Part shown: piece after piece, positions 13,406 to 22,406 of the stretch | Position numbering within the stretch: the first letter of the stretch is position 1 | Layout: every line of letters starts with the position of its first letter | Assembly (NCBI RefSeq): GCF_026283925.1 | Contig: NZ_JAPDPF010000007.1 | Coordinates: forward strand, 186,001 to 250,000 | Direction of reading: 5' to 3' | Origin: Dyella halodurans | GTDB taxonomy: Bacteria > Pseudomonadota > Gammaproteobacteria > Xanthomonadales > Rhodanobacteraceae | Length of the DNA stretch: 64,000 nucleotides | Notes under the pieces: model-generated | Seen by the model: only the letters and a program-made list of their open reading frames with translations | Database searches by the model: none | Told to the model about the DNA's origin: nothing | Translations under genes and position numbers: made by a program

Positions 13406-13663
13406 TCAGTCCAGCAGCTCCCGCACCAGCTCGATATAGCGCCGCTGCGCCTCATCCCGCGGCGTACCGCGCAGTTGGGCCCAGGCCTCGTACTTGGCGG
13501 TGCCGACGAAATCGAAGAAACCGGGTTGATTGCTATGCACATCGCCTTCCGAGCCCTGCTTGTAGAGCGCGTACAGCTTGAGCAGCGTGTCGTTGTCAGG
13601 TCGCTGGCCGTACCGCTGGATATCTTCGGCGGCCTGTTCGAATTCGCGACTGAGATCATTCAT
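13406..13663 (-). CDS. Acyl-CoA-binding protein
   Basis: Small ACBP-fold protein of 85 residues that binds long-chain acyl-CoA esters in the cytoplasm. Family signatures are seen: RPDNDTLLKLYALYKQ, EGDVH, GFFDFVGTAKYEAWAQLRG and the C-terminal YIELVREL. The ATG at 13663 matches the usual ACBP N-terminus; an in-frame ATG at 13678 would add five residues. Neighbour fadH is a fatty-acid oxidation gene on the same strand, so a shared role in acyl-CoA handling is likely. Confidence 0.92.
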   Translation of the reverse strand: MNDLSREFEQAAEDIQRYGQRPDNDTLLKLYALYKQGSEGDVHSNQPGFFDFVGTAKYEAWAQLRGTPRDEAQRRYIELVRELLD

Positions 13664-13777
13664 GGTTAAAGCTTGCATGGGCCTGGCGGACTAAGAGAAG
13701 CGACTGGGTATCACGCGTTCCATGCGAGACCAACGCGATAGCATAGGCGTTTTCGTCCGCCACCGTCAGGAGTCCCC

Positions 13778-14458
13778 ATGAGCCCATCGTCGTCCGTTCC
13801 CATCCTCACCATCGACGGGCCGTCGGGATCGGGCAAGGGGACCATCAGCCGGCTGGTGGCGGAAAAGCTGGGTTGGCGGCTGCTGGACTCGGGGGCGCTG
13901 TATCGGGCGGTGGGCTATGCGGCAGGCATGGAGGGGTTGGACCTGTCCGACGCCGAGGCGGTGACCCGCTGCGCCCAGACCACCAAGATCCGCTTCCAGG
14001 CGGCCACCGATGGCAGCGACACCCGGGTGCTGGTCAACGGCCATGACGCCACCGATGAATTACGGACCGAGACGGCGGGCGCGGCGGCCTCGGCGATTGC
14101 CTCAATTCCTTCGGTGCGTCAGGCACTTGTCGAGATGCAGCTGGGTTTTCGCAAGGCCCCCGGCCTGGTCGCCGATGGCCGGGACATGGGCACGGTGATC
14201 TTCCCCGACGCCCCGTTCAAGGTGTTCCTGACCGCAAGTGCGGCCGAACGTGCGAAAAGACGCTATAAGCAGTTGAAGGAAAAGGGGCTGAGCGTTACAC
14301 TTGCCACCCTTCAGCGCGAGATCGAAGCGCGTGACGCCCGCGATGCATCGCGAACCGTCGCGCCGCTCAAGCCGGCCGCAGATGCGGTTTTCATCGATAC
14401 CACCGGCATGGGCATCGACATTGTCGTCGCGAAAGTATTGGCTGTCGCGCAGTCCTGA
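13778..14458 (+). CDS. cmk: Cytidylate kinase
   Basis: Phosphorylates CMP and dCMP with ATP. The P-loop GPSGSGKGT is at about residues 14-22, the NMP-binding domain follows, and [22 protein letters not shown] is the conserved core near residue 130. Length 226 residues is normal. A ribosome site AGGAG precedes the ATG by 6 bases. cmk followed by rpsA and ihfB is one of the best conserved gene orders in gammaproteobacteria. Confidence 0.97.
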   Translation: MSPSSSVPILTIDGPSGSGKGTISRLVAEKLGWRLLDSGALYRAVGYAAGMEGLDLSDAEAVTRCAQTTKIRFQAATDGSDTRVLVNGHDATDELRTETAGAAASAIASIPSVRQALVEMQLGFRKAPGLVADGRDMGTVIFPDAPFKVFLTASAAERAKRRYKQLKEKGLSVTLATLQREIEARDARDASRTVAPLKPAADAVFIDTTGMGIDIVVAKVLAVAQS

Positions 14459-14623
14459 GGGCTGCCGACGGCTGTTCGTGCCCCTACCGCGGTTGGGGTT
14501 TTGGTCAACGGTGCCGACGGAACCATCCGAAGGACACCCATAACCGGTGGGCCGATTGTCCGTGCGCTTTTCTTCCGACGGCGCGCACAGGACTTAAGGC
14601 CTTTTCTCATTTCTGGAATCAAC
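14459..14623 (+). promoter_or_regulatory. Structured leader of rpsA
   Basis: The 165 bases between cmk and rpsA hold several stems, among them GTCC.TGCGC pairing with GCGCA.GGAC around the T-rich segment TTTTCTTCC (about 14560-14593). The start codon itself lacks a strong ribosome site. In enterobacteria S1 represses its own mRNA through a folded leader; the same is likely here, by analogy. Confidence 0.4.
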
Positions 14624-16300
14624 ATGACTGAAAGTTTTGCCGAACTGTTTGAACAGAGCCAACAGGCTATCTCCAAGCTGAAGCCGGGCGCGATCGTCAC
14701 GGGCATCGTTGTGGAAATCCGCAACGACGTCGTCGTGATCAACGCTGGCCTGAAGAGCGAAGGCATCGTCCCGATCGAGCAGTTCAAGGACGAGAGCGGA
14801 GAGCTGGAAGTGCAGGTGGGCGACGAGGTGAAGGTTGCCCTCGACGCACTGGAAGACGGTTTCGGCGAGACCAAGCTCTCCCGTGAGAAGGCCAAGCGTT
14901 CCATGGTATGGGACGACCTCGAGCAGGCCTTCGACAAGGAAGAGACCATCACCGGCAAGATCTCCGGCAAGGTCAAGGGTGGTTTCACCGTCGACATCAA
15001 GGACGTCCGCGCATTCCTGCCGGGCTCGCTGGTCGACGTCCGTCCGGTCCGCGATCCGGTTTACCTGGAAGGCAAGGACCTCGAGTTCAAGATCATCAAG
15101 CTCGACCGCAAGCGCAACAACGTGGTCGTCAGCCGCCGTGCCGTCGTCGAGACCGAGTTCTCCGAGGAGCGCGAGAAGCTGCTTGAGCGCCTGACCGAAG
15201 GCGCGGTGGTCAAGGGCACCGTCAAGAACCTCACCGACTACGGCGCGTTCGTGGACCTGGGTGGCATCGACGGCCTGCTGCACATCACCGACATGGCGTG
15301 GAAGCGCGTGCGTCATCCGTCCGAAGTCGTCAACGTCGGCGACGAGCTGGACGTCCGCGTGCTGAAGTACGACCGCGAGCGCAACCGCGTGTCGCTGGGC
15401 CTGAAGCAGCTGGGCGACGATCCGTGGGTCGCCATCGCCCGCCGCTACCCGGTCGGCAGCCGCCTGTTCGGCAAGGTCTCCAACGTCACCGATTACGGTT
15501 GCTTCGTCGAGATCGAGCCGGGCGTCGAAGGCCTCGTGCACGTGTCCGAAATGGATTGGACCAACAAGAACGTCAACCCGGCCAAGGTGGTGCAGGTCGG
15601 TGACGAGACCGAGGTCATGGTGCTGGACGTGGATGAAGAGCGTCGCCGCATCTCGCTGGGTATCAAGCAGACCCGCTCGAACCCGTGGGAAGCCTTCGCA
15701 GCGATGCACAAGAAGGGCGACAAGGTGTCCGGTCAGATCAAGTCGATCACCGACTTCGGCATCTTCATCGGCCTGGACGGCGGCATCGACGGCCTGGTCC
15801 ACCTGTCCGACATCTCCTGGCAGGTTTCCGGCGAAGACCTCGTGCGCAACTTCAAGAAGGGCGACGAGATCGAGGCCGTGGTGTTGGCCGTTGATCCGGA
15901 GCGCGAGCGCATCTCCCTCGGCATCAAGCAGATGGAGCAGGATCCGTTCGGTCAGTTCATGGCGACCAATCCGCGCGGCACCATCGTCAATGGCACCGTG
16001 AAGGAAGTCGACGCCAAGGGTGCGGTGATCGACCTGGGCGAGGGCGTCGAGGGTTACCTGCGCGCCAACGACATCGCCAAGGAGCGCATCGACGATGCCA
16101 CGCAGCATCTGAAGGTGGGCGACAAGGTCGAAGCCAAGTTCACCGGCATGGACCGCAAGGGCCGCCAGCTGCAGCTGTCGATCCGCGCCAAGGACGAAGA
16201 GGAGCTGCACGACGCCATGGCGGAGTACTCCTCGAACGCCTCCAGCGGTACGACCAAGCTCGGTGCGCTGCTCAAGGAACAGCTCAACAAGGCTGACTAA
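14624..16300 (+). CDS. rpsA: 30S ribosomal protein S1
   Basis: 558-residue mRNA-binding protein of the small subunit with six S1 OB-fold repeats. The first two are degenerate ribosome-binding repeats; the last four are RNA-binding, each with a G.V..V.DYG/DFG.F strand such as [15 protein letters not shown] and [13 protein letters not shown]. The ATG at 14624 ([13 protein letters not shown]) is the family start; the open frame upstream is only leader. There is no good Shine-Dalgarno sequence, which is usual for rpsA. Confidence 0.98.
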   Translation: MTESFAELFEQSQQAISKLKPGAIVTGIVVEIRNDVVVINAGLKSEGIVPIEQFKDESGELEVQVGDEVKVALDALEDGFGETKLSREKAKRSMVWDDLEQAFDKEETITGKISGKVKGGFTVDIKDVRAFLPGSLVDVRPVRDPVYLEGKDLEFKIIKLDRKRNNVVVSRRAVVETEFSEEREKLLERLTEGAVVKGTVKNLTDYGAFVDLGGIDGLLHITDMAWKRVRHPSEVVNVGDELDVRVLKYDRERNRVSLGLKQLGDDPWVAIARRYPVGSRLFGKVSNVTDYGCFVEIEPGVEGLVHVSEMDWTNKNVNPAKVVQVGDETEVMVLDVDEERRRISLGIKQTRSNPWEAFAAMHKKGDKVSGQIKSITDFGIFIGLDGGIDGLVHLSDISWQVSGEDLVRNFKKGDEIEAVVLAVDPERERISLGIKQMEQDPFGQFMATNPRGTIVNGTVKEVDAKGAVIDLGEGVEGYLRANDIAKERIDDATQHLKVGDKVEAKFTGMDRKGRQLQLSIRAKDEEELHDAMAEYSSNASSGTTKLGALLKEQLNKAD

Positions 16301-16323
16301 GCTTGTAGCAAGCGTAAGTACGG

Positions 16324-16349
16324 CGGGGCGGCGTTCGGCCGCCCCGTTT
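16324..16349 (+). terminator. Hairpin between rpsA and ihfB
   Basis: Stem CGGGGCGGC/GCCGCCCCG with a 5-base loop followed by only three T. It probably reduces but does not stop readthrough into ihfB 30 bases downstream. Confidence 0.5.
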
Positions 16350-16376
16350 GGTTCACGTCACGGACATTGGGGACCC

Positions 16377-16664
16377 ATGACCAAATCCGAACTGATCGAG
16401 GCGCTGGCGCGGCGTCAGACCCACCTTGCGTTCGCCGACGTGGAGTTGGCGGTCAAAAGCGTGATCGAACAGATGAGCCACGCCCTTTCGAGTGGCGAGC
16501 GCATCGAGGTGCGCGGTTTCGGCAGCTTCGCGCTGCACTACCGTCCGCCGCGCATGGGCCGCAACCCCAAGACCGGTGATGCCGTGGCCCTGCCGGGCAA
16601 GCATGTACCGCATTTCAAGCCGGGCAAGGAATTGCGCGAGCGAGTCAATATGGACCTGGATTGA
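16377..16664 (+). CDS. ihfB: Integration host factor subunit beta
   Basis: 95-residue DNA-bending protein of the HU/IHF family. The DNA-binding beta-arm signature [10 protein letters not shown] is present, with [13 protein letters not shown] before it; [10 protein letters not shown] at the N-terminus is typical of the beta subunit. It heterodimerises with IhfA (not in the window). The ATG at 16377 follows GGGGACCC. Position after rpsA is conserved. Confidence 0.96.
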   Translation: MTKSELIEALARRQTHLAFADVELAVKSVIEQMSHALSSGERIEVRGFGSFALHYRPPRMGRNPKTGDAVALPGKHVPHFKPGKELRERVNMDLD

Positions 16665-16697
16665 TCTCCCGCCTGGCGGGGCTCACGACAGGTAGAT

Positions 16698-16737
16698 GAA
16701 GGCAGGCGGCGTTGAGCCGTTCCTGCCTTCTTTTTTT
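16698..16737 (+). terminator. Rho-independent terminator of rpsA-ihfB
   Basis: Stem GAAGGCAGG/CCTGCCTTC with an inner CGGC/GCCG stem in the loop, followed by seven T. Confidence 0.92.
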
Positions 16738-16844
16738 GCGGGGTCGTAAGGTTGCTGCTGAAAACGATGACGGCCCGCAGGGTTCCTGAAGAAGACCTAA
16801 GTGCACGCCTGTGACGGTCATGGGCAATCGGGTAAAGTCGCCGC

Positions 16845-17111
16845 ATGCGACTGATCGTGACGTTGATCCTCCTGCTGTTCATTGCCGCCGGCATCGTGCT
16901 GGGCGCACTCAACGCTGATCTCATTGGCTATGACCTGGGCTTCACCCGTGTCGAGCTGCCCAAGGGAGCGGCCCTGCTGCTGGCCCTGGTGATCGGCTGG
17001 CTGCTTGGTGGGCTTACCGCCTGGCTCGGGGTCAGCAGCAAGCATCGCCGCCTGCGGCGCCGGGCATCGTCTGGCGCCGACAAGGCCAAAACCTCGTCGG
17101 CTGGTGCATGA
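16845..17111 (+). CDS. lapA: LapA-family inner-membrane protein (DUF1049)
   Basis: 88 residues with two hydrophobic segments (about 3-22 and 42-62) and a basic C-terminus, the layout of LapA/YciS. In E. coli LapA assembles with LapB in the inner membrane, where LapB tunes LpxC degradation by FtsH and hence LPS synthesis. The 4-base overlap with lapB shows coupled expression. A terminator upstream separates it from ihfB, so it should have its own promoter. Confidence 0.9.
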   Translation: MRLIVTLILLLFIAAGIVLGALNADLIGYDLGFTRVELPKGAALLLALVIGWLLGGLTAWLGVSSKHRRLRRRASSGADKAKTSSAGA

Positions 17112-18283
17112 GCGCTCTTCTGTATGTCCTCCTCCTGCTGGTACCTGCGGCGTTCGCCAGTGGCTGGTGGACGGCCCGCCGGGCCGGCGTCAGGCGTTCC
17201 GGCGCCCAGGTCAGCGAGCTCTCTTCGGATTACTTCCGCGGCCTGAACTACCTGCTCAATGAAGAGCAGGACAAAGCGATCGAGGTTTTCCTCAAGCTGG
17301 CCGAATACAACCGCGACACGGTGGAAACGCACCTGGCGCTGGGCAATCTGTTTCGCCGTCGTGGCGAGGTGGATCGCGCGATTCGCCTGCATCAGCATCT
17401 GGTATCGCGTCCCGGCCTATCCGACGCCATGAAGACCGTCGCCTTGCTCGAGCTTGGCGAGGACTATATGCGCGCGGGCTTGCTTGATCGCGCCGAGACC
17501 TTGTTCTCGGACCTGGTCGCGATGGACGCGCATGCGCCGTCGGCACTGCGCCATCTGATCGCGATCTACCAGCACGAGCGCGACTGGCACAAGGCCATCG
17601 AGCATGCGCGCCGGCTGGAGGCGATGACCGGCGAAGACGAGGCCGGCATGATCGCGCAGTTCTACTGCGAGCTGGCCGAGCAGTCGCGGCAGCATGGCGC
17701 CCGCCAGGAAGCCCGCGAGTACCTGCGGCAGGCCTTCACCTGCCAGGCCGATTGCGTGCGTGCCTTCATGCTCACCGGTCGGCTGTATGCCGAGGAAGGG
17801 CAGCATGCGGAGGCGGCCAAGGTTTATGAGCAGGCAGTCGAGGCCGATATCGCCTTCGTGCCCGAAATTCTGCCGCCCTTGCTCAACAGCTATGCGCGCT
17901 CCCAGCAAATGGAGCACGCCGAACATTTTCTGCGGGAAATCCTCGAGCGCTATCACGGCATCTCGCCGGTGCTCGCGCTCACCCGCTTGTACCAGCAGCG
18001 CGATGGCGAACGGACGGCCATCGAGTTCCTTACCTCGCAGTTGCGCCAGCGCCCCTCCGTGCGCGGTCTGATGGCCTTGATCGACGCGACCATGGACAAG
18101 ATCGAGGGTGAGGCGCGCGAGAACTTCCTGATCCTGCGCGATCTCACCAAGAAGTTGCTCGAGGGCCAGGCCATGTACCGCTGCAGCCGCTGCGGTTTTG
18201 GCGCCAAGGCCCATCACTGGCAGTGCCCGAGCTGCAAGAGCTGGAGCACGATTCGTCCGATCCACGGCGTCGCCAACGAATGA
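17108..18283 (+). CDS. lapB: LPS assembly protein LapB (tetratricopeptide and rubredoxin-like)
   Basis: 391 residues: an N-terminal membrane anchor (about 1-20), a long array of TPR helices, and a C-terminal rubredoxin-type metal site CSRCGFGAKAHHW followed by CPSC. This is the exact plan of LapB/YciM, which anchors to the inner membrane and adapts LpxC to FtsH. Overlaps lapA by 4 bases and ends 7 bases before the WbpL-like gene, so envelope-sugar genes are likely cotranscribed. Confidence 0.95.
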   Translation: MSALLYVLLLLVPAAFASGWWTARRAGVRRSGAQVSELSSDYFRGLNYLLNEEQDKAIEVFLKLAEYNRDTVETHLALGNLFRRRGEVDRAIRLHQHLVSRPGLSDAMKTVALLELGEDYMRAGLLDRAETLFSDLVAMDAHAPSALRHLIAIYQHERDWHKAIEHARRLEAMTGEDEAGMIAQFYCELAEQSRQHGARQEAREYLRQAFTCQADCVRAFMLTGRLYAEEGQHAEAAKVYEQAVEADIAFVPEILPPLLNSYARSQQMEHAEHFLREILERYHGISPVLALTRLYQQRDGERTAIEFLTSQLRQRPSVRGLMALIDATMDKIEGEARENFLILRDLTKKLLEGQAMYRCSRCGFGAKAHHWQCPSCKSWSTIRPIHGVANE

Positions 18284-18290
18284 GGTCGGC

Positions 18291-19319
18291 ATGACGTCTT
18301 CCTCGCTGGCGATAGGGATGGTGCTGGCTTCGTTGTCGATCGCCTTGCTGGTGGTGCGCGGCGCGATTGCCTATGCCCATCGGCAGGGCTTGATGGACCT
18401 GCCCGGGCAGCGTCGCTCGCATTCGATTCCTACGCCTCGTGGCGGCGGCATCGGCATCGTGGTCGCCGCGTTGCTGACGATGCCGGCCAGCTTTTACCTG
18501 CTGCCCGAGGCATGGCCGGCGCTCGTCGCCCTGGCGCTGGCGGTTTCCACGATCATGGTCGCCGCCGTGGGTTGGTGGGACGATCACCGTTCCTTGCCGG
18601 TCTTGCCGCGCCTGGGCATCCAGCTGCTGTCGTCGGCGCTGTTCGGGGTGGCCTTGGCCGCCACCGGCTTGTCGTGGTGGTGGCTGCCGCTGCTGATGCT
18701 CGCAGGAGCCTGGAGCATCAACCTGCACAATTTCATGGATGGCATCGACGGCCTGCTGGCCCAACAGGTGATCTTTGTCGGCAGCGGCCTGGCCCTGCTG
18801 GCATGGGCAGTATCCCAAACGGCCCTGGCGGTGGCTGCCGCATGCCTGGCGGCGGCAGCGCTGGGCTTCTGGCGCTACAACCGGCCGCGGGCGCGGATTT
18901 TCATGGGGGACGTGGGCAGCGGCACCATGGGGTTCCTGCTGTTTGCCCTTACCGGGCTGCTCTGGCGGGTGGATACCAGCCTGTTATGGCCGGCCGCGAT
19001 CCTCAGTTCATCTTTTGTAGTAGATGCCAGCCTTACTCTCTTGGGCCGTATGGTAAGTGGCCGTCGTTGGTACACTGCGCATCGCGAACACCTTTATCAA
19101 TGGCTGGTTCGCAGTGGATTCACGCACGCGTCCGGGGGCGCGTGCTATCTGGCGTGGAACGTGTTGGTTGCGGCCCCGTTGGCGGCGCTGGCATGGTCCT
19201 GGCCTGAGGGGGCGGCGCTGATTTGCGTGGGTGCGTACCTGGTAGCGATCACTGTATGGATACTCATGAAACGTCAGTGTTTAAAGCGCGTTTTGCACAA
19301 GGGCGGGCATGTCGCTTAA
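18291..19319 (+). CDS. WbpL/WecA-like polyprenyl-phosphate glycosyl-1-phosphate transferase
   Basis: 342-residue polytopic membrane enzyme of the MraY/WecA family that transfers a sugar-1-phosphate from a UDP-sugar to undecaprenyl phosphate, starting O-antigen synthesis. The motifs are in order: GWWDDHRSLPV (Mg2+ Asp pair), NFMDGIDGL (catalytic), IFMGDVGSGTMGF, and the carbohydrate-recognition HREHLYQ. The ATG at 18291 lies 7 bases after lapB. Its end overlaps the dehydratase gene by 11 bases. The pairing with a WbpM-like enzyme favours WbpL over WecA. The exact sugar donor is not readable from sequence. Confidence 0.92.
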   Translation: MTSSSLAIGMVLASLSIALLVVRGAIAYAHRQGLMDLPGQRRSHSIPTPRGGGIGIVVAALLTMPASFYLLPEAWPALVALALAVSTIMVAAVGWWDDHRSLPVLPRLGIQLLSSALFGVALAATGLSWWWLPLLMLAGAWSINLHNFMDGIDGLLAQQVIFVGSGLALLAWAVSQTALAVAAACLAAAALGFWRYNRPRARIFMGDVGSGTMGFLLFALTGLLWRVDTSLLWPAAILSSSFVVDASLTLLGRMVSGRRWYTAHREHLYQWLVRSGFTHASGGACYLAWNVLVAAPLAALAWSWPEGAALICVGAYLVAITVWILMKRQCLKRVLHKGGHVA

Positions 19320-21204
19320 CAAGCTAATCGGGGTCATTCATCCGCGCACCGCCGTGGTGCTGCATGACCTGTTCATGGCGGCGCTGGCCTGGTGGGTAGC
19401 CAAGGCGCTTCGATATGCCTTGATCGACGATTCGGCGATCAGCTTTCATTTGCTTGAGTTCCCGCTGGTATTGCTGGTGCAGGGCGCGGTGCTGAGCTGG
19501 ACCGGCCTGTACAAAGGCGTCTGGCGCTTCGCCAGCCTGCCGGACCTGTGGAACATCCTGCGCGCGGCGATTCTTGGCGCCTTGGCCATTGCGGCGGCCC
19601 TGATCCTGTATAACCGCCTGGCCGACGTGCCGCGCTCGGTGCTGCTGCTTTACCCGATGGTTCTGGCCGTCCTGCTCGGCGCGCCGCGACTGGCCTATCG
19701 CTACTGGAAGGACAGCCGGGGCGAGCTGTTGCAGGCGAAGCCTCTGCAGCGCGTGCTGATTGTCGGTGCCGACCGCGCGGGCGAGGCGTTGTCGCGCGAC
19801 GTGCAGCGCGACAACGGCTACACCGTCGTGGGCTTTGTCGACGACAAGGAAAGCCTGCGTGGCGCGAGCATCAACGGTCGCCCGGTGCTTGGGCGCATCG
19901 ATCAGCTGCCCGAACTGGTGCGCGAAGTGGCCGCCCAGATGCTGCTGATCGCCATGCCAGGCGCGTCCACCCAGGAAATGCGCCGCGTGGTCGAGCTTTG
20001 CGATCAGAGTGGCCTTCCTTATCGCACCATTCCCAAGCTCGAGGATGTCGTCTCGGGGCGCGCGCATTTCAACGAGATCAAGGAAGTCGCCATCGAGGAT
20101 CTGCTCGGCCGCGACACGGTCGAGCTGGATTGGACGGCCATTCGCGTCACGCTCACCGATCGCCGCGTGCTGGTGACCGGCGGCGGTGGCTCGATTGGTT
20201 CGGAACTGTGCCGCCAGATCGCGCGGCTGGGGGCGCAGTCGCTGTGCGTGGTCGACAACAGCGAGTTCAATCTCTACAAGATCTCGCAGGAGTTGCGCGC
20301 CGAATATCCGGAGCTGATCTACGAAAGCATTCTGGCGGACTGCGGCGACGCCGCCGCGATGCGCAAGCTCTTTGTCGAATACAAGCCGCAGGTGGTGTTC
20401 CATGCCGCGGCCTACAAGCATGTGCCGATGTTGCAGGGGCAGGTGCGCGCCGCATTCCGCAACAACGTGCTGGCCACGCGCAACGTCGCCGACCTGTCCG
20501 ATCGTCATCAGGTTGAATGCTTCGTCCTGATCTCCACCGACAAGGCCGTCAACCCGACCAGCGTGATGGGTGCCTGCAAGCGCATGGCGGAGATCTGGTG
20601 CCAGAATCTCAACGAGCACTCGAGCACGCATTTCATCACGGTGCGATTCGGCAATGTGCTGGATTCGGCGGGCTCGGTGGTGCCGTTGTTCCGTCAGCAG
20701 ATCCGCAATGGCGGCCCGGTGACGATCACCCATCCGGAGATCTCGCGTTACTTCATGACCATTCCCGAGGCTTGCCAGCTCATCCTGCAGGCGGCCAGCC
20801 TGGGCAAGGGCGGCGAGATTTTCGCGCTGGACATGGGCGAGCCGATCAAGATCCGCGACCTGGCCGAACAGATGATTCGTCTTGCGGGACGCAAGCCCGG
20901 TACCGAGATACCCATCATCTATACCGGTCTTCGCGCCGGCGAGAAGCTGTTCGAGGAACTGTTCCATCCCCTGGAGAACTACAGCGAGACGACGCACGCG
21001 AAGATCTTCCTCGCGCAGTATCGCCCGGTGAGTTGGGACCTGTTGAATGTACAGATGGCCAAGGCGGCCGAGGCCGTGACGGCCTATGACGAGGACACGT
21101 TGCGCCACTGCGTATCCACCTTGTTGCCGACGTTCCGCTGGAGCGATTCGGTGCAAACGGGCAATGTGGTGTCGCTGCGTCGCAATGAATCAGGAGAGAA
21201 GTAA
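19309..21204 (+). CDS. WbpM/CapD-type UDP-sugar 4,6-dehydratase
   Basis: 631-residue membrane-bound nucleotide-sugar dehydratase. N-terminal transmembrane helices occupy about residues 10-130. A first Rossmann-like domain (VLIVGADRAGEAL) follows, then the catalytic short-chain dehydrogenase domain with TGGGGSIGSEL near 290. The catalytic region reads STDKAVNPTSVMGACK near 410-423: Met-x3-Lys replaces Tyr-x3-Lys, a hallmark of WbpM/FlaA1 enzymes. It should make UDP-4-keto-6-deoxy-N-acetylhexosamine for O-antigen. It overlaps the WbpL-like gene and abuts galU. Confidence 0.94.
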   Translation: MSLNKLIGVIHPRTAVVLHDLFMAALAWWVAKALRYALIDDSAISFHLLEFPLVLLVQGAVLSWTGLYKGVWRFASLPDLWNILRAAILGALAIAAALILYNRLADVPRSVLLLYPMVLAVLLGAPRLAYRYWKDSRGELLQAKPLQRVLIVGADRAGEALSRDVQRDNGYTVVGFVDDKESLRGASINGRPVLGRIDQLPELVREVAAQMLLIAMPGASTQEMRRVVELCDQSGLPYRTIPKLEDVVSGRAHFNEIKEVAIEDLLGRDTVELDWTAIRVTLTDRRVLVTGGGGSIGSELCRQIARLGAQSLCVVDNSEFNLYKISQELRAEYPELIYESILADCGDAAAMRKLFVEYKPQVVFHAAAYKHVPMLQGQVRAAFRNNVLATRNVADLSDRHQVECFVLISTDKAVNPTSVMGACKRMAEIWCQNLNEHSSTHFITVRFGNVLDSAGSVVPLFRQQIRNGGPVTITHPEISRYFMTIPEACQLILQAASLGKGGEIFALDMGEPIKIRDLAEQMIRLAGRKPGTEIPIIYTGLRAGEKLFEELFHPLENYSETTHAKIFLAQYRPVSWDLLNVQMAKAAEAVTAYDEDTLRHCVSTLLPTFRWSDSVQTGNVVSLRRNESGEK

Positions 21205-22077
21205 GTGAGCAAGCCTTTGCGCAAGGTGGTTTTCCCCGTTGCCGGCCTCGGCACGCGTTTCCTGCCCGCTACCAAGGTGGTGGCCAAGGAAATGTTGCCG
21301 GTGTTGGACCGACCGCTTATCCAGTACGCGGTAGACGAAGCGGTGGACGCCGGCGCCGACACGCTGATCTTCGTGACGAATCGCTACAAGCACGCTATTG
21401 CCGACTATTTCGACAAGGCTTATGAGCTCGAGGCGAAGCTGCAGGAGAAGCGCAAGGACGAGCTGTTGGCGCTGGTGCAGGGCACCTTGCCCAGGCATGT
21501 CCGTGCGATCTTCGTCACCCAGCCTGAGGCGCTTGGCCTCGGCCACGCCGTGCTTTGTGCCAAGCCGGTGGTCGGTGACGAGCCGTTTGGCGTGGTGCTT
21601 CCCGACGACCTTATCTGGAACCAGGGCAAGGGCGCCTTGCGTCAGATGGCCGAGCTGGCAGAAAAGCAGGACGCTGGCGTGATTGCCGTGGAAGAAGTTC
21701 CGCCAAGCGATACCGACAAGTACGGCATCGTCGATGCCACGCCTGTCGACGAGCGTAGTGCGCGGATTCGGCACATGGTGGAAAAGCCGAAGCCGGCCGA
21801 CGCGCCGTCGAATCTGGCGGTCGTGGGCCGCTACGTCCTGCCCGGTCGCATCTTCGAGCTGCTGGAGCAGACCACGCCGGGTGCGGGTGGCGAAATCCAG
21901 CTGACCGATGCCATCGAGGCCTTGCTCAAGGAGCAGGGCAAGGTCTTGGCCTATCGCTTCGAAGGCACCCGCTTCGACTGCGGCAACAAGGCTGGCCTGG
22001 TGCGCGCCACTATGCATATGGCCATGCAGGATCCCAAGCTTGCCCCCGTGGTACGCGAGTTCATTGCCGAACTCTGA
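21205..22077 (+). CDS. galU: UTP--glucose-1-phosphate uridylyltransferase
   Basis: Makes UDP-glucose from UTP and glucose-1-phosphate for LPS, exopolysaccharide and glucan synthesis. The N-terminal nucleotide-binding signature FPVAGLGTRFLPATK and the conserved LPDDLI and VEKP segments are present; 290 residues. The start is GTG at 21205, directly after the TAA of the dehydratase gene, with AGGAGA upstream. It closes a run of envelope-sugar genes that begins at lapA. Confidence 0.96.
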   Translation: MSKPLRKVVFPVAGLGTRFLPATKVVAKEMLPVLDRPLIQYAVDEAVDAGADTLIFVTNRYKHAIADYFDKAYELEAKLQEKRKDELLALVQGTLPRHVRAIFVTQPEALGLGHAVLCAKPVVGDEPFGVVLPDDLIWNQGKGALRQMAELAEKQDAGVIAVEEVPPSDTDKYGIVDATPVDERSARIRHMVEKPKPADAPSNLAVVGRYVLPGRIFELLEQTTPGAGGEIQLTDAIEALLKEQGKVLAYRFEGTRFDCGNKAGLVRATMHMAMQDPKLAPVVREFIAEL

Positions 22078-22406
22078 GGCTCATGCTCGGTAACCGCCAC
22101 CGCCCCTCGGAGGTCGGTGGCGCGACTGGCTATCTTCTTGGCCTCAATCACGAGCCAGTCAACTTGCCGTAGGCGAGGCGGTGGACGCTTGTGCAAGCGT
22201 CAGGCGCGTCCAATCGCCGCTTTGACGAACGCAATCTGCATGAACGCGGTGCCCGACCTGCGCGCCAGAGGCTCGACTCCGACACAGCGACAGGGACGGA
22301 CAAGGGCCTGGCCCCGGCGCGACCATGCCAGGCGTGACGTCGTGGCCGGCTCACTCGCCTGCGTTATGCTTGCCCGTCTTCACCGAGGCAGGAACGCGCA
22401 CGACGC
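22078..22406. other. Gene-free interval with two inverted repeats
   Basis: No credible gene. A GCCACCG/CGGTGGC hairpin (22096-22121) may end the galU transcript but lacks a T tract. A perfect inverted repeat GACGCTTG-TG-CAAGCGTC lies at 22184-22201, about 205 bases before the oxidoreductase start, and is an operator candidate. Confidence 0.5.

Noticed and set aside
14594-16210. Long frame opposite rpsA
   Set aside because: Antisense shadow of six S1 repeats; periodic sequence follows the repeats of the real gene.
19324-21156. 610-codon frame opposite the WbpM-like gene
   Set aside because: Antisense shadow; the plus-strand enzyme has complete motifs.
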